In this document: positions 54,676 through 63,545 of the stretch, one piece after another
Numbering within the stretch: position 1 is the stretch's first letter
Layout: each line of letters starts with the position of its first letter
DNA from: Clostridia bacterium
Lineage (GTDB): Bacteria > Bacillota > Clostridia > TANB77 > CAG-508
DNA: 64,000 nt
Direction: 5' to 3'
Assembly (NCBI GenBank): GCA_017437145.1
Contig: JAFSBT010000004.1
Span: forward strand, 1 to 64,000
Program-made: the position numbers and the translations under genes
Notes under the pieces: generated by a model
What the model was told of the DNA's origin: nothing
Databases searched by the model: none
Seen by the model: only the letters and a program-made list of their open reading frames with translations

Positions 54676-55956
54676 TTAATAATATTTTTCTCCATAATAA
54701 CAATAATTTTTAATGTCTATTCTTAGCCATTCTGGATTACCACTCATAGGGTCATACTCATCAAATTCGTCATCCATTCCATCATTAATATATAACCTTT
54801 TACCAGGATCTACTCTTAATTGATATTCATATCCATCTTTTGTTTTTTCTTTTAAATATTGCTTTTCTTGCTTTTTCAACTCATTTTCTTTTATGCAAAA
54901 ATAAATTTTACATGTTTTCTCTTCTTTAAAATCTTCCTTTATTCTGTCAGATAATATAATTTCCCATAATGGAGTTTCCATACCATATGTATAATCACTA
55001 GTATTCTTAATTGTACTAATATCTACTTCTTTAAAAATTATATCATTTTCCGCTAGTTTATAATCACTTTTATATATTGTTGCATATATACCATCAACTA
55101 TTTTAATAAAATTTTGTTCATATATTGTCGGCTCTTTAACTGAATATAATGTATTAGAAGGAAACACTACTTCATAAAAGCAACCTTCTAAACCAATATT
55201 AGCTTTACTATAAAATTGATAACTTGTAATTTTATCAAAACATTCTTTATTTAATACATATAAATTGCTATATGAATCACGTTCCCAGCAAAAATATTTT
55301 TCTATCATATCTAAAAAGTAATTTATTTTTTCTTTTCCTTTAGATTTTTCTTCGCAAATAATATATACATCTTTTTCTGCACTAATTCTTAATTTATTAT
55401 TAGTTAGATATTTAAATATATCTCCATCATAATATTCACTAAAAAAAGCTTCTTGCTCTTGAGGTGTGTAGTTATCGAATAGATATGCCGAAAAAATCAT
55501 ATCATTAAGCGCAATTATAGTTGTATCTTCATCCTCAATTTGATTTACCGTCGGCTGTAATATTTTTTCCTTTATATCTTTTATAATTATTTCTGATTGA
55601 TAATTGTCATAGAACGTTTGTCTACCTGGATATCCCATACCATTATCATAAACACATTTTGTTCCATCTATAAAAGTAATAATTTGTCCCTTGTCCATGA
55701 ATCCACCATCTCTAATATCTCCAATGTTACTTATATCTTCAATCTCAAAATCGATATTATATTTTTGTTTCATATATTCTTTAGCATCTTTACCTATTTC
55801 TTTATTCCTTATGTTTCTTTCTAACTTACTTTCTTTAATATAACCATCATCTCTTAGTTTTAAAAAAAATATAAATCCCATAACAAAAATAGCTATAATT
55901 AAAATTATTATGAATATTTTAAGACTAATACTTATTGTTCCTTTTGTTTTTTTCAT
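54676..55956 (-). CDS. Hypothetical membrane-anchored protein (426 aa)
   Basis: One N-terminal helix (ISLKIFIIILIIAIFVMGFI) with a large extracytoplasmic part. Motifs include YIICEEKSKGKEKINYFLDM and LYINDGMDDEFDEYDPMSGN near the C-terminus, with many Tyr and Asp residues. Not recognised. Its start is set by ATG 55956 near the last in-frame Met. Function unknown. Confidence 0.72.
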   Translation of the reverse strand: MKKTKGTISISLKIFIIILIIAIFVMGFIFFLKLRDDGYIKESKLERNIRNKEIGKDAKEYMKQKYNIDFEIEDISNIGDIRDGGFMDKGQIITFIDGTKCVYDNGMGYPGRQTFYDNYQSEIIIKDIKEKILQPTVNQIEDEDTTIIALNDMIFSAYLFDNYTPQEQEAFFSEYYDGDIFKYLTNNKLRISAEKDVYIICEEKSKGKEKINYFLDMIEKYFCWERDSYSNLYVLNKECFDKITSYQFYSKANIGLEGCFYEVVFPSNTLYSVKEPTIYEQNFIKIVDGIYATIYKSDYKLAENDIIFKEVDISTIKNTSDYTYGMETPLWEIILSDRIKEDFKEEKTCKIYFCIKENELKKQEKQYLKEKTKDGYEYQLRVDPGKRLYINDGMDDEFDEYDPMSGNPEWLRIDIKNYCYYGEKYY

Positions 55957-56055
55957 AAATTATTACACCCCTTTTTAAATTCATTTTTATAATATAATAT
56001 AAATATTAGTTTTGTCTACTTTTTTATAATCTTTCTCTAATTTTTTAAAACAAAT

Positions 56056-56108
56056 AAAAACTGTCAATAGTGCACCGATATTTTCACACCTTTGACAGTT
56101 GATTTTTT
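56056..56108. terminator. Hairpin between the genes at 54676 and 56136
   Basis: aactgtcaa / ttgacagtt 9-bp stem with a loop holding a gtg/cac pair. It lies just past the tag gene stop and would end transcription on the minus strand. Confidence 0.65.
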
Positions 56109-56135
56109 ATATTATTTGAATAAATTTGGAGGTTT

Positions 56136-56687
56136 TCACACTTTTTTAAATAAGTAACATTCCTTATCATGTGAATAAATAACTCCTATTGCTTGTAAAT
56201 AAGAATATATAATTGTACTACCTACAAATTTCATTCCTCTTTTTTGTAAATCCTCTGAAATAGCATCTGATAAATCATTTGTAGTTTTATCTACCTCATA
56301 AAGTGTATTATTATGTGTAAATGTTTTTAAATAATTATAGAATGTACCATATTCATTTACTATTTCTTTAAAAATTTTGCTATTGTTAATACTTGCATTT
56401 ATTTTTAACTTATTCCTAATAATTTCTTTGTTATTTAATAACTCATTTATTTTTTTATTATCATAAGAACATACCTTATCTATATCAAAATTATCATATG
56501 CTTTCTTAAAACTTTCTCTTTTATTTAAAACACATTCCCATGATAATCCTGCTTGAAAAGATTCTAATATTAACATTTCATATAAATATCTATCATCAAA
56601 GTTTGGCTTGCACCACTCATTATCATGATAATCAATATATTTCGGATTTTTTAAATTACACCATTTGCATCTTTTTTTGTTATCCAT
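56136..56687 (-). CDS. tag: DNA-3-methyladenine glycosylase I
   Basis: A 183-residue DNA repair enzyme that removes 3-methyladenine. KRCKWCNLKNPKYIDYHDNE (zinc Cys and Glu), LYEMLILESFQAGLSWECVL and LQKRGMKFVGSTIIYSYLQA with a late His-Cys pair are the Tag family motifs at correct spacing. Stop TGA. Upstream is the LysE gene in the same orientation, 22 nt away. Confidence 0.95.
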   Translation of the reverse strand: MDNKKRCKWCNLKNPKYIDYHDNEWCKPNFDDRYLYEMLILESFQAGLSWECVLNKRESFKKAYDNFDIDKVCSYDNKKINELLNNKEIIRNKLKINASINNSKIFKEIVNEYGTFYNYLKTFTHNNTLYEVDKTTNDLSDAISEDLQKRGMKFVGSTIIYSYLQAIGVIYSHDKECYLFKKV

Positions 56688-56709
56688 AGATTATTTCACC
56701 TTTAAAATT

Positions 56710-57315
56710 TTATTTTTTTACTATAATTTTAATTCCAAAACCAATTATTACTAAACCAACTAATACATTTAAAATTTTAGAAATTATATCTGGTATAAAG
56801 TTTGATAATATCATTCCAAGAGCAGCTACTGTTGTTAAAAATATTAAAGTAGCAGAAACTAATCCAATTGAAAAAATAACTAGTTCATTTTTCTTGAATT
56901 TTTCTTCAATGATTTTTGTTGTTAACACACTACCCCAAAATACAATTGTTATTGGATTAGATAATGTTAGGATTATTCCTTGTATAAAAGCACTTGAAGA
57001 ATTTGGATTTAATTTTAGTCCTGGTATAATGTTTATACCAAACACATTTAAAATAATATTTAATCCGAAAATCATTAGAACAATTGCACCTACTACTTTT
57101 ACAATTTTCTCAACTTTTTCATTTCCTAATAATTTACTAGCACCTAAACTTGCTAATAAAATGTAAAAAGCATCAACTAAAGCTATTGCAATTATTAAAG
57201 ATAATGCCACTAAAAATCCGCTGTTCTGTGCAGTATTAAAAACCATTAAACACATTGGTCCAACTGCAAATTGTAGTAATAATCCAAATTTTAATCCTTC
57301 AAAATATTTTTTCAT
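56710..57315 (-). CDS. LysE family transporter
   Basis: A 201-residue six-helix exporter. FGLLLQFAVGPMCLMVFNTA (start of helix 1 with the GP motif), ALVDAFYILLASLGASKLLG and LSNPITIVFWGSVLTTKIIE are LysE/RhtB motifs. Such proteins export amino acids or related metabolites. Substrate unknown; possibly co-transcribed with tag. Confidence 0.92.
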   Translation of the reverse strand: MKKYFEGLKFGLLLQFAVGPMCLMVFNTAQNSGFLVALSLIIAIALVDAFYILLASLGASKLLGNEKVEKIVKVVGAIVLMIFGLNIILNVFGINIIPGLKLNPNSSSAFIQGIILTLSNPITIVFWGSVLTTKIIEEKFKKNELVIFSIGLVSATLIFLTTVAALGMILSNFIPDIISKILNVLVGLVIIGFGIKIIVKK

Positions 57316-57361
57316 AAAAAATACCTCTCTAACAATTTTTTTATATTATATCATAATTATC

Positions 57362-58126
57362 TTACTTTTTAGCCACAATTCCATACAAAACTCTTTTTAA
57401 TAAAATTCCTTTTTCTGTTTTATAACTTTTTACATATTCATCAAATAAATTTTTTTCTGCTATAGTTTTATGTTTGAAACTTTCATTTTTTATTTCTGAA
57501 AAATCATCTAATATTGGTGTTTTTAAAAATAGTGCCATTAAATCATCCTCTGTTTCATAATACTCATTCTGTAATATCTCAACTCTTTCTATGTTAATAA
57601 ATCCAGCTTCTTTTAAATCTTTAAAATCTCTTTCTGATATTGCGATTTTATCATTATAAGCTTGACCTCTTCCAAATAATTCTTTTATTTCCCAGCAATC
57701 CTTTTGGTCTACTCCTTCTATAATAAGAACTCCATCTGGTGCTAGACAATCATAAATCTTCTTTGCATTTATTACTGTATGTCTTGCAGAAATTAAATCA
57801 AAAGTCTCCTCTAGAAATTTCATTTCTAAGCTATTCATTTTTGCAAATTTCACTCTTTTTTCTGGATATTTTTTTGCATTTTCTTTAGCTGTTTTTATCA
57901 TTTCTTCAGAAAAATCTGTAGCAATTATCATTCCAACTTCAGGATAATACTTTAAAACTTTTTCTCCTCCACCTGTTCCTAAATCTAAACATATTGATTT
58001 TTCATTTGTGTTTTCTTTTATTTTTTCATAAAAATCCCAATTAGTTAAATTTTCAGTTTTATATTTTATTTGACTAAAATCCCAGTTTCCTATTCTTTCA
58101 TAATATTTTAATTCTTTTTCATTCAA
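57362..58126 (-). CDS. Class I SAM-dependent methyltransferase
   Basis: A 254-residue enzyme. Start TTG 58126 with AAGGAGAG upstream; a longer frame runs into the structured leader. SAM-binding motif I ICLDLGTGGGEKVLKYYPEV, motif II MIIATDFSEEMIKTAKE, then FDLISARHTVINAKKIYDCL. The pattern resembles small-molecule methyltransferases. Substrate unknown. It is preceded by a ~185-nt leader with stable hairpins and its own promoter. Confidence 0.9.
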   Translation of the reverse strand: MNEKELKYYERIGNWDFSQIKYKTENLTNWDFYEKIKENTNEKSICLDLGTGGGEKVLKYYPEVGMIIATDFSEEMIKTAKENAKKYPEKRVKFAKMNSLEMKFLEETFDLISARHTVINAKKIYDCLAPDGVLIIEGVDQKDCWEIKELFGRGQAYNDKIAISERDFKDLKEAGFINIERVEILQNEYYETEDDLMALFLKTPILDDFSEIKNESFKHKTIAEKNLFDEYVKSYKTEKGILLKRVLYGIVAKK

Positions 58127-58312
58127 TTTTATTCTCTCCTTTATTTTTATATTTGGTTGTATATGCAAAAAGAACCTCCCTTCTATGAACAAAGCAAAAA
58201 CAACCATAATTTGCTATGGTTAAATTTTGCCATTCATAAAGAAAGATTCTTAAACATTCTTTATTATAATTTCTTCGGTAGTATCCCGCGAATGGACGAA
58301 TTGAAATACTAC
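58127..58312 (-). promoter_or_regulatory. Structured ~185-nt leader of the methyltransferase gene
   Basis: On the minus strand, gtagtat...atactac forms a first stem (complement of about 58276-58316). A nested hairpin follows (complement of 58185-58240): tatgaa with ttcata, then aaccata with tatggtt inside. A purine-rich gaagggagg and a T-run come next, before the TTG start. No match to a riboswitch class I know; could be an attenuator or a new regulatory RNA. Confidence 0.5.
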
Positions 58313-58319
58313 ATCTAGT

Positions 58320-58348
58320 ATTTTAACATATTTATGTGATAATGTCAA
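58320..58348 (-). promoter_or_regulatory. Sigma-A promoter of the methyltransferase leader
   Basis: TTGACA (complement of 58343-58348), 17-nt spacer, TAAAAT (complement of 58320-58325). Its -35 is part of a tgtcaaaatgccc repeat. Confidence 0.75.
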
Positions 58349-58373
58349 AATGCCCAGTCCCTATTGACATGAT
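58341..58373. repeat. tgtcaaaatgccc repeat element (copy 1)
   Basis: aatgtcaaaatgcccagtcc then ctattgacat; the same core occurs inverted at 59374-59394 and again at 62232-62285. Copies 1 and 2 bracket the gene at 58446. Confidence 0.55.
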
Positions 58374-58384
58374 TAGCTCAAATA

Positions 58385-58413
58385 TTGAAATACATTAAAC
58401 TTTAGTATATAAT
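58385..58413 (+). promoter_or_regulatory. Sigma-A promoter for 58446-59321
   Basis: TTGAAA (58385-58390), 17-nt spacer, TATAAT (58408-58413), then AAGGAGG before the ATG at 58446. It diverges from the methyltransferase promoter. Confidence 0.8.
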
Positions 58414-58445
58414 TGTTTAGTAACTTTCATTTAAGGAGGATTTTT

Positions 58446-59321
58446 ATGGAAAAGGAAGTTAAAGAAAAAAGCAATAAGAAAAAAATTATTATAATTTCAA
58501 TAATTATAGTTGCTGTTTTAGTATTAGGTATCGCAAGTATTTTTGCAATAAAAATGATAAAAGAAAAAATAGAATATGACAAAATTATAATAGATGTAAA
58601 AGAAGAAAAAGTTGAATTGAATTATGGAGATACTTTAGATGTTAATGAATTATTAACAAAATACGAGGGTGGAGAAATTGAAATAGAAAACAACATTGAT
58701 TTCTATAAAACTGGAGAATATAAAGTAATTTACACAGTAACAAGTGAAAATGGAATTGAAAAGAAAAAAGAAATTATTGTAAATATATTAGATAATGATC
58801 CACCTACATTAACATTAGATGCAGATAGTGTAAATGTAAAATTAAATGAAGAAATAGACTTATTATCAGGAGTTACTGCTGAAGATAATTACGACAAAGA
58901 AATAGCTAGTAAAATAACCGTTACAGGCGAAGTTGATACATCAAAAGAAGGAACATATGAAATAAAATATGATGTAAAAGATAGTAGTAATAATAGTGCC
59001 GAAACAAAAGTAAGAACATATACTGTAAAAAAAGAACCTACATTACAAACAGGGAAAACATATGAATGGACTAATGCACAAGGTGGATGCAGAATAGAAT
59101 TAAAAGAAAACAATCAATTCATGGAAAGTACTTGGGCGAATCAAGGAGGAGCTAGCGATTCTAAAGGAACATATAAAATAGAAGGAAATAAATTGACTCT
59201 TAATGCAACACAAAAATTTGAACTTATGGGTTGGGAACCATCTAATTTCACTTCAATATTTACAATAACTGATGATAATCAGTTTACAGATTCAGAAGGA
59301 AGAGTTTATAAGATGAAATAA
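58446..59321 (+). CDS. Membrane-anchored protein with DUF5011 Ig-like domains
   Basis: 291 residues. The start is ATG 58446 with AAGGAGG; a longer frame lacks one. N-terminal helix (IIIISIIIVAVLVLGIASIF), then two Ig-like modules with PPTLTLDADSVNVKLNEEID and GTYEIKYDVKDSSNNSAETK (DUF5011-type), and a C-terminal lipocalin-like strand set (CRIELKENNQFMESTWANQG, FTSIFTITDDNQFTDSEGR). Surface adhesion or polymer-binding is a guess. Its own terminator follows at 59333. Confidence 0.82.
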   Translation: MEKEVKEKSNKKKIIIISIIIVAVLVLGIASIFAIKMIKEKIEYDKIIIDVKEEKVELNYGDTLDVNELLTKYEGGEIEIENNIDFYKTGEYKVIYTVTSENGIEKKKEIIVNILDNDPPTLTLDADSVNVKLNEEIDLLSGVTAEDNYDKEIASKITVTGEVDTSKEGTYEIKYDVKDSSNNSAETKVRTYTVKKEPTLQTGKTYEWTNAQGGCRIELKENNQFMESTWANQGGASDSKGTYKIEGNKLTLNATQKFELMGWEPSNFTSIFTITDDNQFTDSEGRVYKMK

Positions 59322-59332
59322 ATTGATAAGCT

Positions 59333-59361
59333 AAAGGACGAACTTAAAATGTTCGTCCTTT
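59333..59361 (+). terminator. Terminator of 58446-59321
   Basis: aaaggacgaac / gttcgtccttt 11-bp stem, 7-nt loop. Confidence 0.85.
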
Positions 59362-59373
59362 AAATGTTGATAA

Positions 59374-59394
59374 GTCCGGGGCATTTTGACATTC
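59374..59394. repeat. tgtcaaaatgcccc repeat element (copy 2, inverted)
   Basis: gtccggggcattttgacatt, the reverse complement of the core at 58341 and 62232. Confidence 0.55.
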
Positions 59395-59410
59395 TCTATA
59401 ACTCTTAATT

Positions 59411-60115
59411 TTATATGTCTTGTTCTTTTATATTTTTATTTATATAAATTGCATAAACCAGCGGTACTATTGTTAAAAATGCTGATGATACATATAATGA
59501 TATTGTATTTTCAACATTAAATATAGAAAGCGAATTTACTAAACAGTGGGTTATTATACAAGGAATAAGTGATTTACTTTTATAAAATATAATAACAAAT
59601 AAATACCCTATCGAAATTGCATAACATATTTGCATTAGAGTTGGAATTAAATCTGCTCCATTTAATAAATTAATAATATGCCCTATACCAAATGTAATTG
59701 CACTTACAATTATTGCTCTTTTAACATTGTCCTTTTCCATCATTTTAAATAAAAAACCTCTAAAAATAATTTCTTCTATAAACCCAACATTAATCATAGT
59801 TAAAATATAAAAAATTATTTCACTTACTGAATTATTAATATTAACACCATTCCATAGATTAACTGATACAATTAAGATCAACGGAATAAAATATAGAAAT
59901 GCCTTTAAGTTTGTTACTTTTGCTATTCCATAATATGATGTTCTTTTAAGTATTATCATTAATATAATTAAAACAATAGAAAATATAGTATTTATAATTG
60001 CACTTCTATAATCTTCTATACCAAAATTTTGCATACAATATGAATTTACTAATATATAAGCTACTATTAACAATATACAAAATAATACTTCGTGTTTTTC
60101 AAATAATTTTTTCAT
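59411..60115 (-). CDS. CPBP-family intramembrane metalloprotease
   Basis: A 234-residue polytopic protein with the CAAX/CPBP (Abi) signature: FIEEIIFRGFLFKMMEK (EE...R), VSAITFGIGHIINLLNGADL with the metal-binding His, and IPCIITHCLVNSLSIFNV. Members process prenylated or bacteriocin-related substrates or serve in self-immunity; the target is unknown. Stand-alone gene. Confidence 0.9.
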   Translation of the reverse strand: MKKLFEKHEVLFCILLIVAYILVNSYCMQNFGIEDYRSAIINTIFSIVLIILMIILKRTSYYGIAKVTNLKAFLYFIPLILIVSVNLWNGVNINNSVSEIIFYILTMINVGFIEEIIFRGFLFKMMEKDNVKRAIIVSAITFGIGHIINLLNGADLIPTLMQICYAISIGYLFVIIFYKSKSLIPCIITHCLVNSLSIFNVENTISLYVSSAFLTIVPLVYAIYINKNIKEQDI

Positions 60116-60225
60116 AAGAATAATCCCTTCTATAAATTACTATTTCGCCATTATTATATCACAAATAATTTAAAATAAAAAACCAAGGACTTTATTTAGA
60201 AACTCATTCTTTTTTACAATTTTTA

Positions 60226-60249
60226 AAGAGGAGACAACGCCTCCTCCTT
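60226..60249 (-). terminator. Terminator of the ComEC-like gene
   Basis: gaggag / ctcctc stem with an acaacgc loop immediately after the TGA stop. Confidence 0.65.
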
Positions 60250-60251
60250 TT

Positions 60252-61022
60252 TCACAATTTTACTATGTCTTTTTCTGTAATACTTATAATAACATCACCA
60301 TCTTCATCTGTTCTATAAATTATACTATTTTGATTTTTCAACCTTTTTATAACCTCTTGACTTGGATGATTATATTTATTATTCAATCCACAAGAGATAA
60401 GAGCATATGATGGATTTACTGCATGTATAAATTCTTCTAATGAAGCTGTTTTGCTTCCGTGATGTCCGACTTTTAAAATAGTCGCTTTTACATCTATGTT
60501 GTCTTTCAAAAGTTCTTTTTCAACTGCACTTTCGGCATCACCTGTCATTATTATAGAATGCTATCCATAAGTTACTTTTAAAACAGTGGAACTGTTATTT
60601 AAATTATTTCCTTGATATCCTGTACTTATAATTTTTATTTCTGCATCTTCTAAATGGTATTTTTTATTTGCTTCAGCAATTTCTATCTGGTAATGTCCTA
60701 GTGCTAATTGCTTCATTATTTTTTTATACCACTTCGATTTAACTTTGTTTTGATTAATCTTAGGCAAAATAATTTTCTGCACCTAGAAATTATTGATTAT
60801 TTCTAACATTCCACCCATATGATCTTCATGTGGATGAGTTATAAATATATAATCAATTTTATCAATTCCTCGTTTTCTTATACTTTCAACTATCTTCTTT
60901 CCCTTAGATGCTTTGCCACAATCTACCAAAGATACAAAATCACCTTTTTCCAGTAAAAAACATTCTGCTTGACCAACATCAAGCATAGTAAGTGTCAATG
61001 CCTATTTTTCTTTTTTAAACAT
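60252..61022 (-). pseudogene. ComEC-like metallo-beta-lactamase, interrupted by three in-frame TAG codons
   Basis: From ATG 61022 (GGAGG 7 nt upstream) one uninterrupted frame of 257 codons runs to TGA at 60252-60254, with no frameshift but three TAG: codon 7 (61002-61004), after INNF (60783-60785) and after TYG (60561-60563). Residues are otherwise intact: TMLDVGQAECFLLEKGDFV, FITHPHEDHMGGML (zinc motif HxHxDH), IMTGDAESAVEKELL and KVGHHGSKTASLEEF, the soluble hydrolase half of ComEC. Seven other genes here end in TAG, so the codon is a normal stop. Either a decaying gene or a case of TAG read-through; the lack of any TAA/TGA or indel is odd. Confidence 0.75.
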
Positions 61023-61212
61023 TTTTCTTCCTCCAATAAAATTATGATTTGAATAACTTTTTACAATTGTTTAAAGTTATTCTGAAAATTTTCCATCTAA
61101 TTATACCACTTTGTCAACTTTATTTCAATGTTTTATGTTATCAATATTGGTGTCTTAACATCATTGTTCCATAATAAAAAGATTAGCCCTTTTTTAGAAC
61201 TAATCTATAAAT

Positions 61213-61287
61213 TTTGACATTTGGGGACACATTCTAAAAACATATTTTCTAAAATTTCACCTGCTTTTAGTAAGTGTCCCTAAAAGC
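61213..61287. repeat. ggggacac...gtgtccct repeat, upstream copy
   Basis: ttgacatttggggacacatt, then tattttctaaaattt, cctgcttttagtaagtgtcc. It is a direct repeat of 62105-62179 (about 75 nt, ~80% identical by eye) and its ends are a gggacac/gtgtccc inverted pair. The two copies flank the gene at 61289. Between 61023 and 61212 I see no gene. Confidence 0.65.
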
Positions 61288-61288
61288 A

Positions 61289-62026
61289 TTAAAAATTCCT
61301 TTGTTTTTTATTTCTTTTTTTTTGACAATATTGAGTACAAAGTTTATCAGTACAACTAGAACATTTTAATGCTTCATTAGTCATTTCTGAAAAACGTTCT
61401 GGGTAAATCATAACAGCCACTTCCCAAACAAGCCATGCAATAATAGCCATTATTACAAGTGAAGTTGAGAAAAATCCACCAATAAATATAAGTGGTGCAA
61501 ACATCATCAAATGATCCCAATTAAAAATACGACAAGTTGTACAACATTTATTTTTCATAAGTAAACGGAATGGACACCATATTAAAACACAAATCAAATC
61601 ACAAACATAGAAAAATACTGTTATCATAAAAACTGTTATCTTGTTTATCACACCAAAGTAATATAAAGCTCCTATTCCAACAACAACTAATGTCCATATA
61701 ACAAATACTTTGTATGCAGCTTTTGTAGTTGTTATAACATAATTTTTTAATTCCTCATAATTAATTTTTTCGATAATTGGTTTAAAACGATTTGCAAATA
61801 ATTTTTGTGATCCTAAAGCTAATTTATTTTTAAGTGGTATAATTTGAAGTATCATATCTAAGATCCAAACTCCCCACAAAATGTGTAATACATGAAAATC
61901 TTTAAAGAAATTATTACCATCTAAAATCTCAAAATTTTGAGTATCTTTATACATATATAACCCTACCATAAAAACTATAATACGGGCAACTAAACTTCTA
62001 ATATATCTTTTTCTTGTTGCTGACAC
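61289..62026 (-). CDS. Cysteine-rich membrane protein (245 aa)
   Basis: Four or five hydrophobic segments, the last two around MFAPLIFIGGFFSTSLVIMA. Cysteine clusters CCTTCRIFNWDHLMM and CSSCTDKLCTQYCQKKR suggest metal or Fe-S/thiol chemistry at the cytoplasmic side. Not recognised beyond this. The gene is flanked by two direct copies of a ~75-bp repeat, so it may be a mobile cargo. Confidence 0.72.
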   Translation of the reverse strand: MSATRKRYIRSLVARIIVFMVGLYMYKDTQNFEILDGNNFFKDFHVLHILWGVWILDMILQIIPLKNKLALGSQKLFANRFKPIIEKINYEELKNYVITTTKAAYKVFVIWTLVVVGIGALYYFGVINKITVFMITVFFYVCDLICVLIWCPFRLLMKNKCCTTCRIFNWDHLMMFAPLIFIGGFFSTSLVIMAIIAWLVWEVAVMIYPERFSEMTNEALKCSSCTDKLCTQYCQKKRNKKQRNF

Positions 62027-62104
62027 AAATACCTCCTAAATATGCTGTAATTATTATTTTTTAGATTATATCACATATTGATTATAATTCATAACTTTTT
62101 AGTT

Positions 62105-62179
62105 TAGACATTTAGGGATACCCTCCAAAATAATATTTTCTAAAATTTAACCTGCTTTTAGTAGGTGTCCCTGGAAGCA
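62105..62179. repeat. ggggacac-type repeat, downstream copy
   Basis: tagacatttagggataccct, then tattttctaaaattt, cctgcttttagtaggtgtcc; direct repeat of 61213-61287. Confidence 0.65.
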
Positions 62180-62223
62180 GAATTTTGTATTATAGATTAA
62201 ATTTTTCATTATTTACGATGTCT

Positions 62224-62874
62224 TTAATTAATGTCAAAATGCCCCGGCCCTTCTGACACCGGCCCTTCTGACATTTTTGACATTTTTACTTTATCTTTAT
62301 ATAGACTTATTATTCCTATAACACAAGTTGCAAAATATATTATCATATTATTAAATATTGAGCTCCATTGATTTATATCTAAATCCTTAAGATAAAAATC
62401 TCTCTTTTCAATGCTAACTATCCAATATATCACAATTATAGGTAATATTATTAACACTTGAGCTAATGAAAATAATTTTAATTTTTCGTTAAATTGACTA
62501 TGCTTTAATAACAAATTTAATATACTAAAAACCATTATAATAAATATTATTATGCATACTATAAAATTCTCTATAGGAATATATATTATTTCCCCTTTAA
62601 TTATACTTCCTATCAGGAATATGTCTAATAAACTTAACAAAAAGTAATATAATTTTGATGCATTATTTATTATACTTTTTTCATTTATTATATCAAATAT
62701 ATTTTTAATAAACGTACTTTCTATTTCAATAACATTATCTATCATATCCTTTTCTACTTTAATTACATTGTTTAACACTTCTTGTTCCATTTTAAAAAAT
62801 ATATTACATACATCAACAATTGTCACTAAAATTGGTTCTAATGCGGTTACTATTGCTTTAAATACTTTTCTCAT
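62224..62874 (-). CDS. Hypothetical membrane protein (216 aa)
   Basis: Four hydrophobic segments after an amphipathic helical start (FFKMEQEVLNNVIKVEKDMI). The last ~15 codons (MSEGPVSEGPGHFDIN) are read through the tgtcaaaatgcccc repeat at 62232-62285, so the natural end may be earlier. Not recognised. Follows the gene at 62901 by 26 nt. Confidence 0.68.
   Translation of the reverse strand: MRKVFKAIVTALEPILVTIVDVCNIFFKMEQEVLNNVIKVEKDMIDNVIEIESTFIKNIFDIINEKSIINNASKLYYFLLSLLDIFLIGSIIKGEIIYIPIENFIVCIIIFIIMVFSILNLLLKHSQFNEKLKLFSLAQVLIILPIIVIYWIVSIEKRDFYLKDLDINQWSSIFNNMIIYFATCVIGIISLYKDKVKMSKMSEGPVSEGPGHFDIN
62232..62285. repeat. tgtcaaaatgcccc repeat (copy 3), duplicated inside
   Basis: taatgtcaaaatgccccggc followed by a tandem cggcccttctgaca unit; it overlaps the 3' end of the gene at 62224 and matches the core at 58341 and 59374. 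Confidence 0.55.
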
Positions 62875-62900
62875 TAATTCTCCTTATAACACTAAATTTT

Positions 62901-63428
62901 CTATAAATTATTAATCTCGATTGCTATTTTTATAATATTAAAAATGACTAATACAAAGCTTGCTAATGATGGTAATATTTTAAAGATATCTTTAATTACA
63001 GTTGTTGTTTTTTTGTTAGATTCTCTTGCATTAATCATAATTGAATAACCAATTTTAATTATTCCGGAAATCAAAAAATAAGTTCCCAAAAATAAAAGTA
63101 TAAAACTAGGTATATTGCTCCATATGTTATTTAGTAAAATATATAATAATAACCATGGAATAAAAATAACTATCCCAATTCCAAAATCATCTAGACCTTT
63201 TATAATTTTATTTCTACTTAATTCGATAAATGTTCCGACTACTCCAAAAAAGGTAAATATTGATAATATAATTATTGAAACCACATTATTACCAAAATAA
63301 TCTAAATTATATAATAAAAATAATCCTATAATTATAAATGTTATTGCTAATGCATACCCATTTATTGCATTATTTATTTCTTCTGTAAACTCTACTTTTT
63401 TCTTTTCTTTTTTCATATCTTTATCCAT
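62901..63428 (-). CDS. Hypothetical membrane protein (175 aa)
   Basis: Five hydrophobic segments (ALAITFIIIGLFLLYNLDYF, VVSIIILSIFTFFGVVGTFI) with a Lys-rich N-terminus. Adjacent to the gene at 62224 and probably co-transcribed. Function unknown. Stop TAG. Confidence 0.72.
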   Translation of the reverse strand: MDKDMKKEKKKVEFTEEINNAINGYALAITFIIIGLFLLYNLDYFGNNVVSIIILSIFTFFGVVGTFIELSRNKIIKGLDDFGIGIVIFIPWLLLYILLNNIWSNIPSFILLFLGTYFLISGIIKIGYSIMINARESNKKTTTVIKDIFKILPSLASFVLVIFNIIKIAIEINNL

Positions 63429-63545
63429 CCACTACCTTTTTTACCATACTCATACAAAACAGTTTTTTACCATTCCTGTGTTTCTTGTTGATATGCTTCT
63501 TGTTATACTTGTTTTTCTCATTCCAAATTTCATAAATTTATAACC

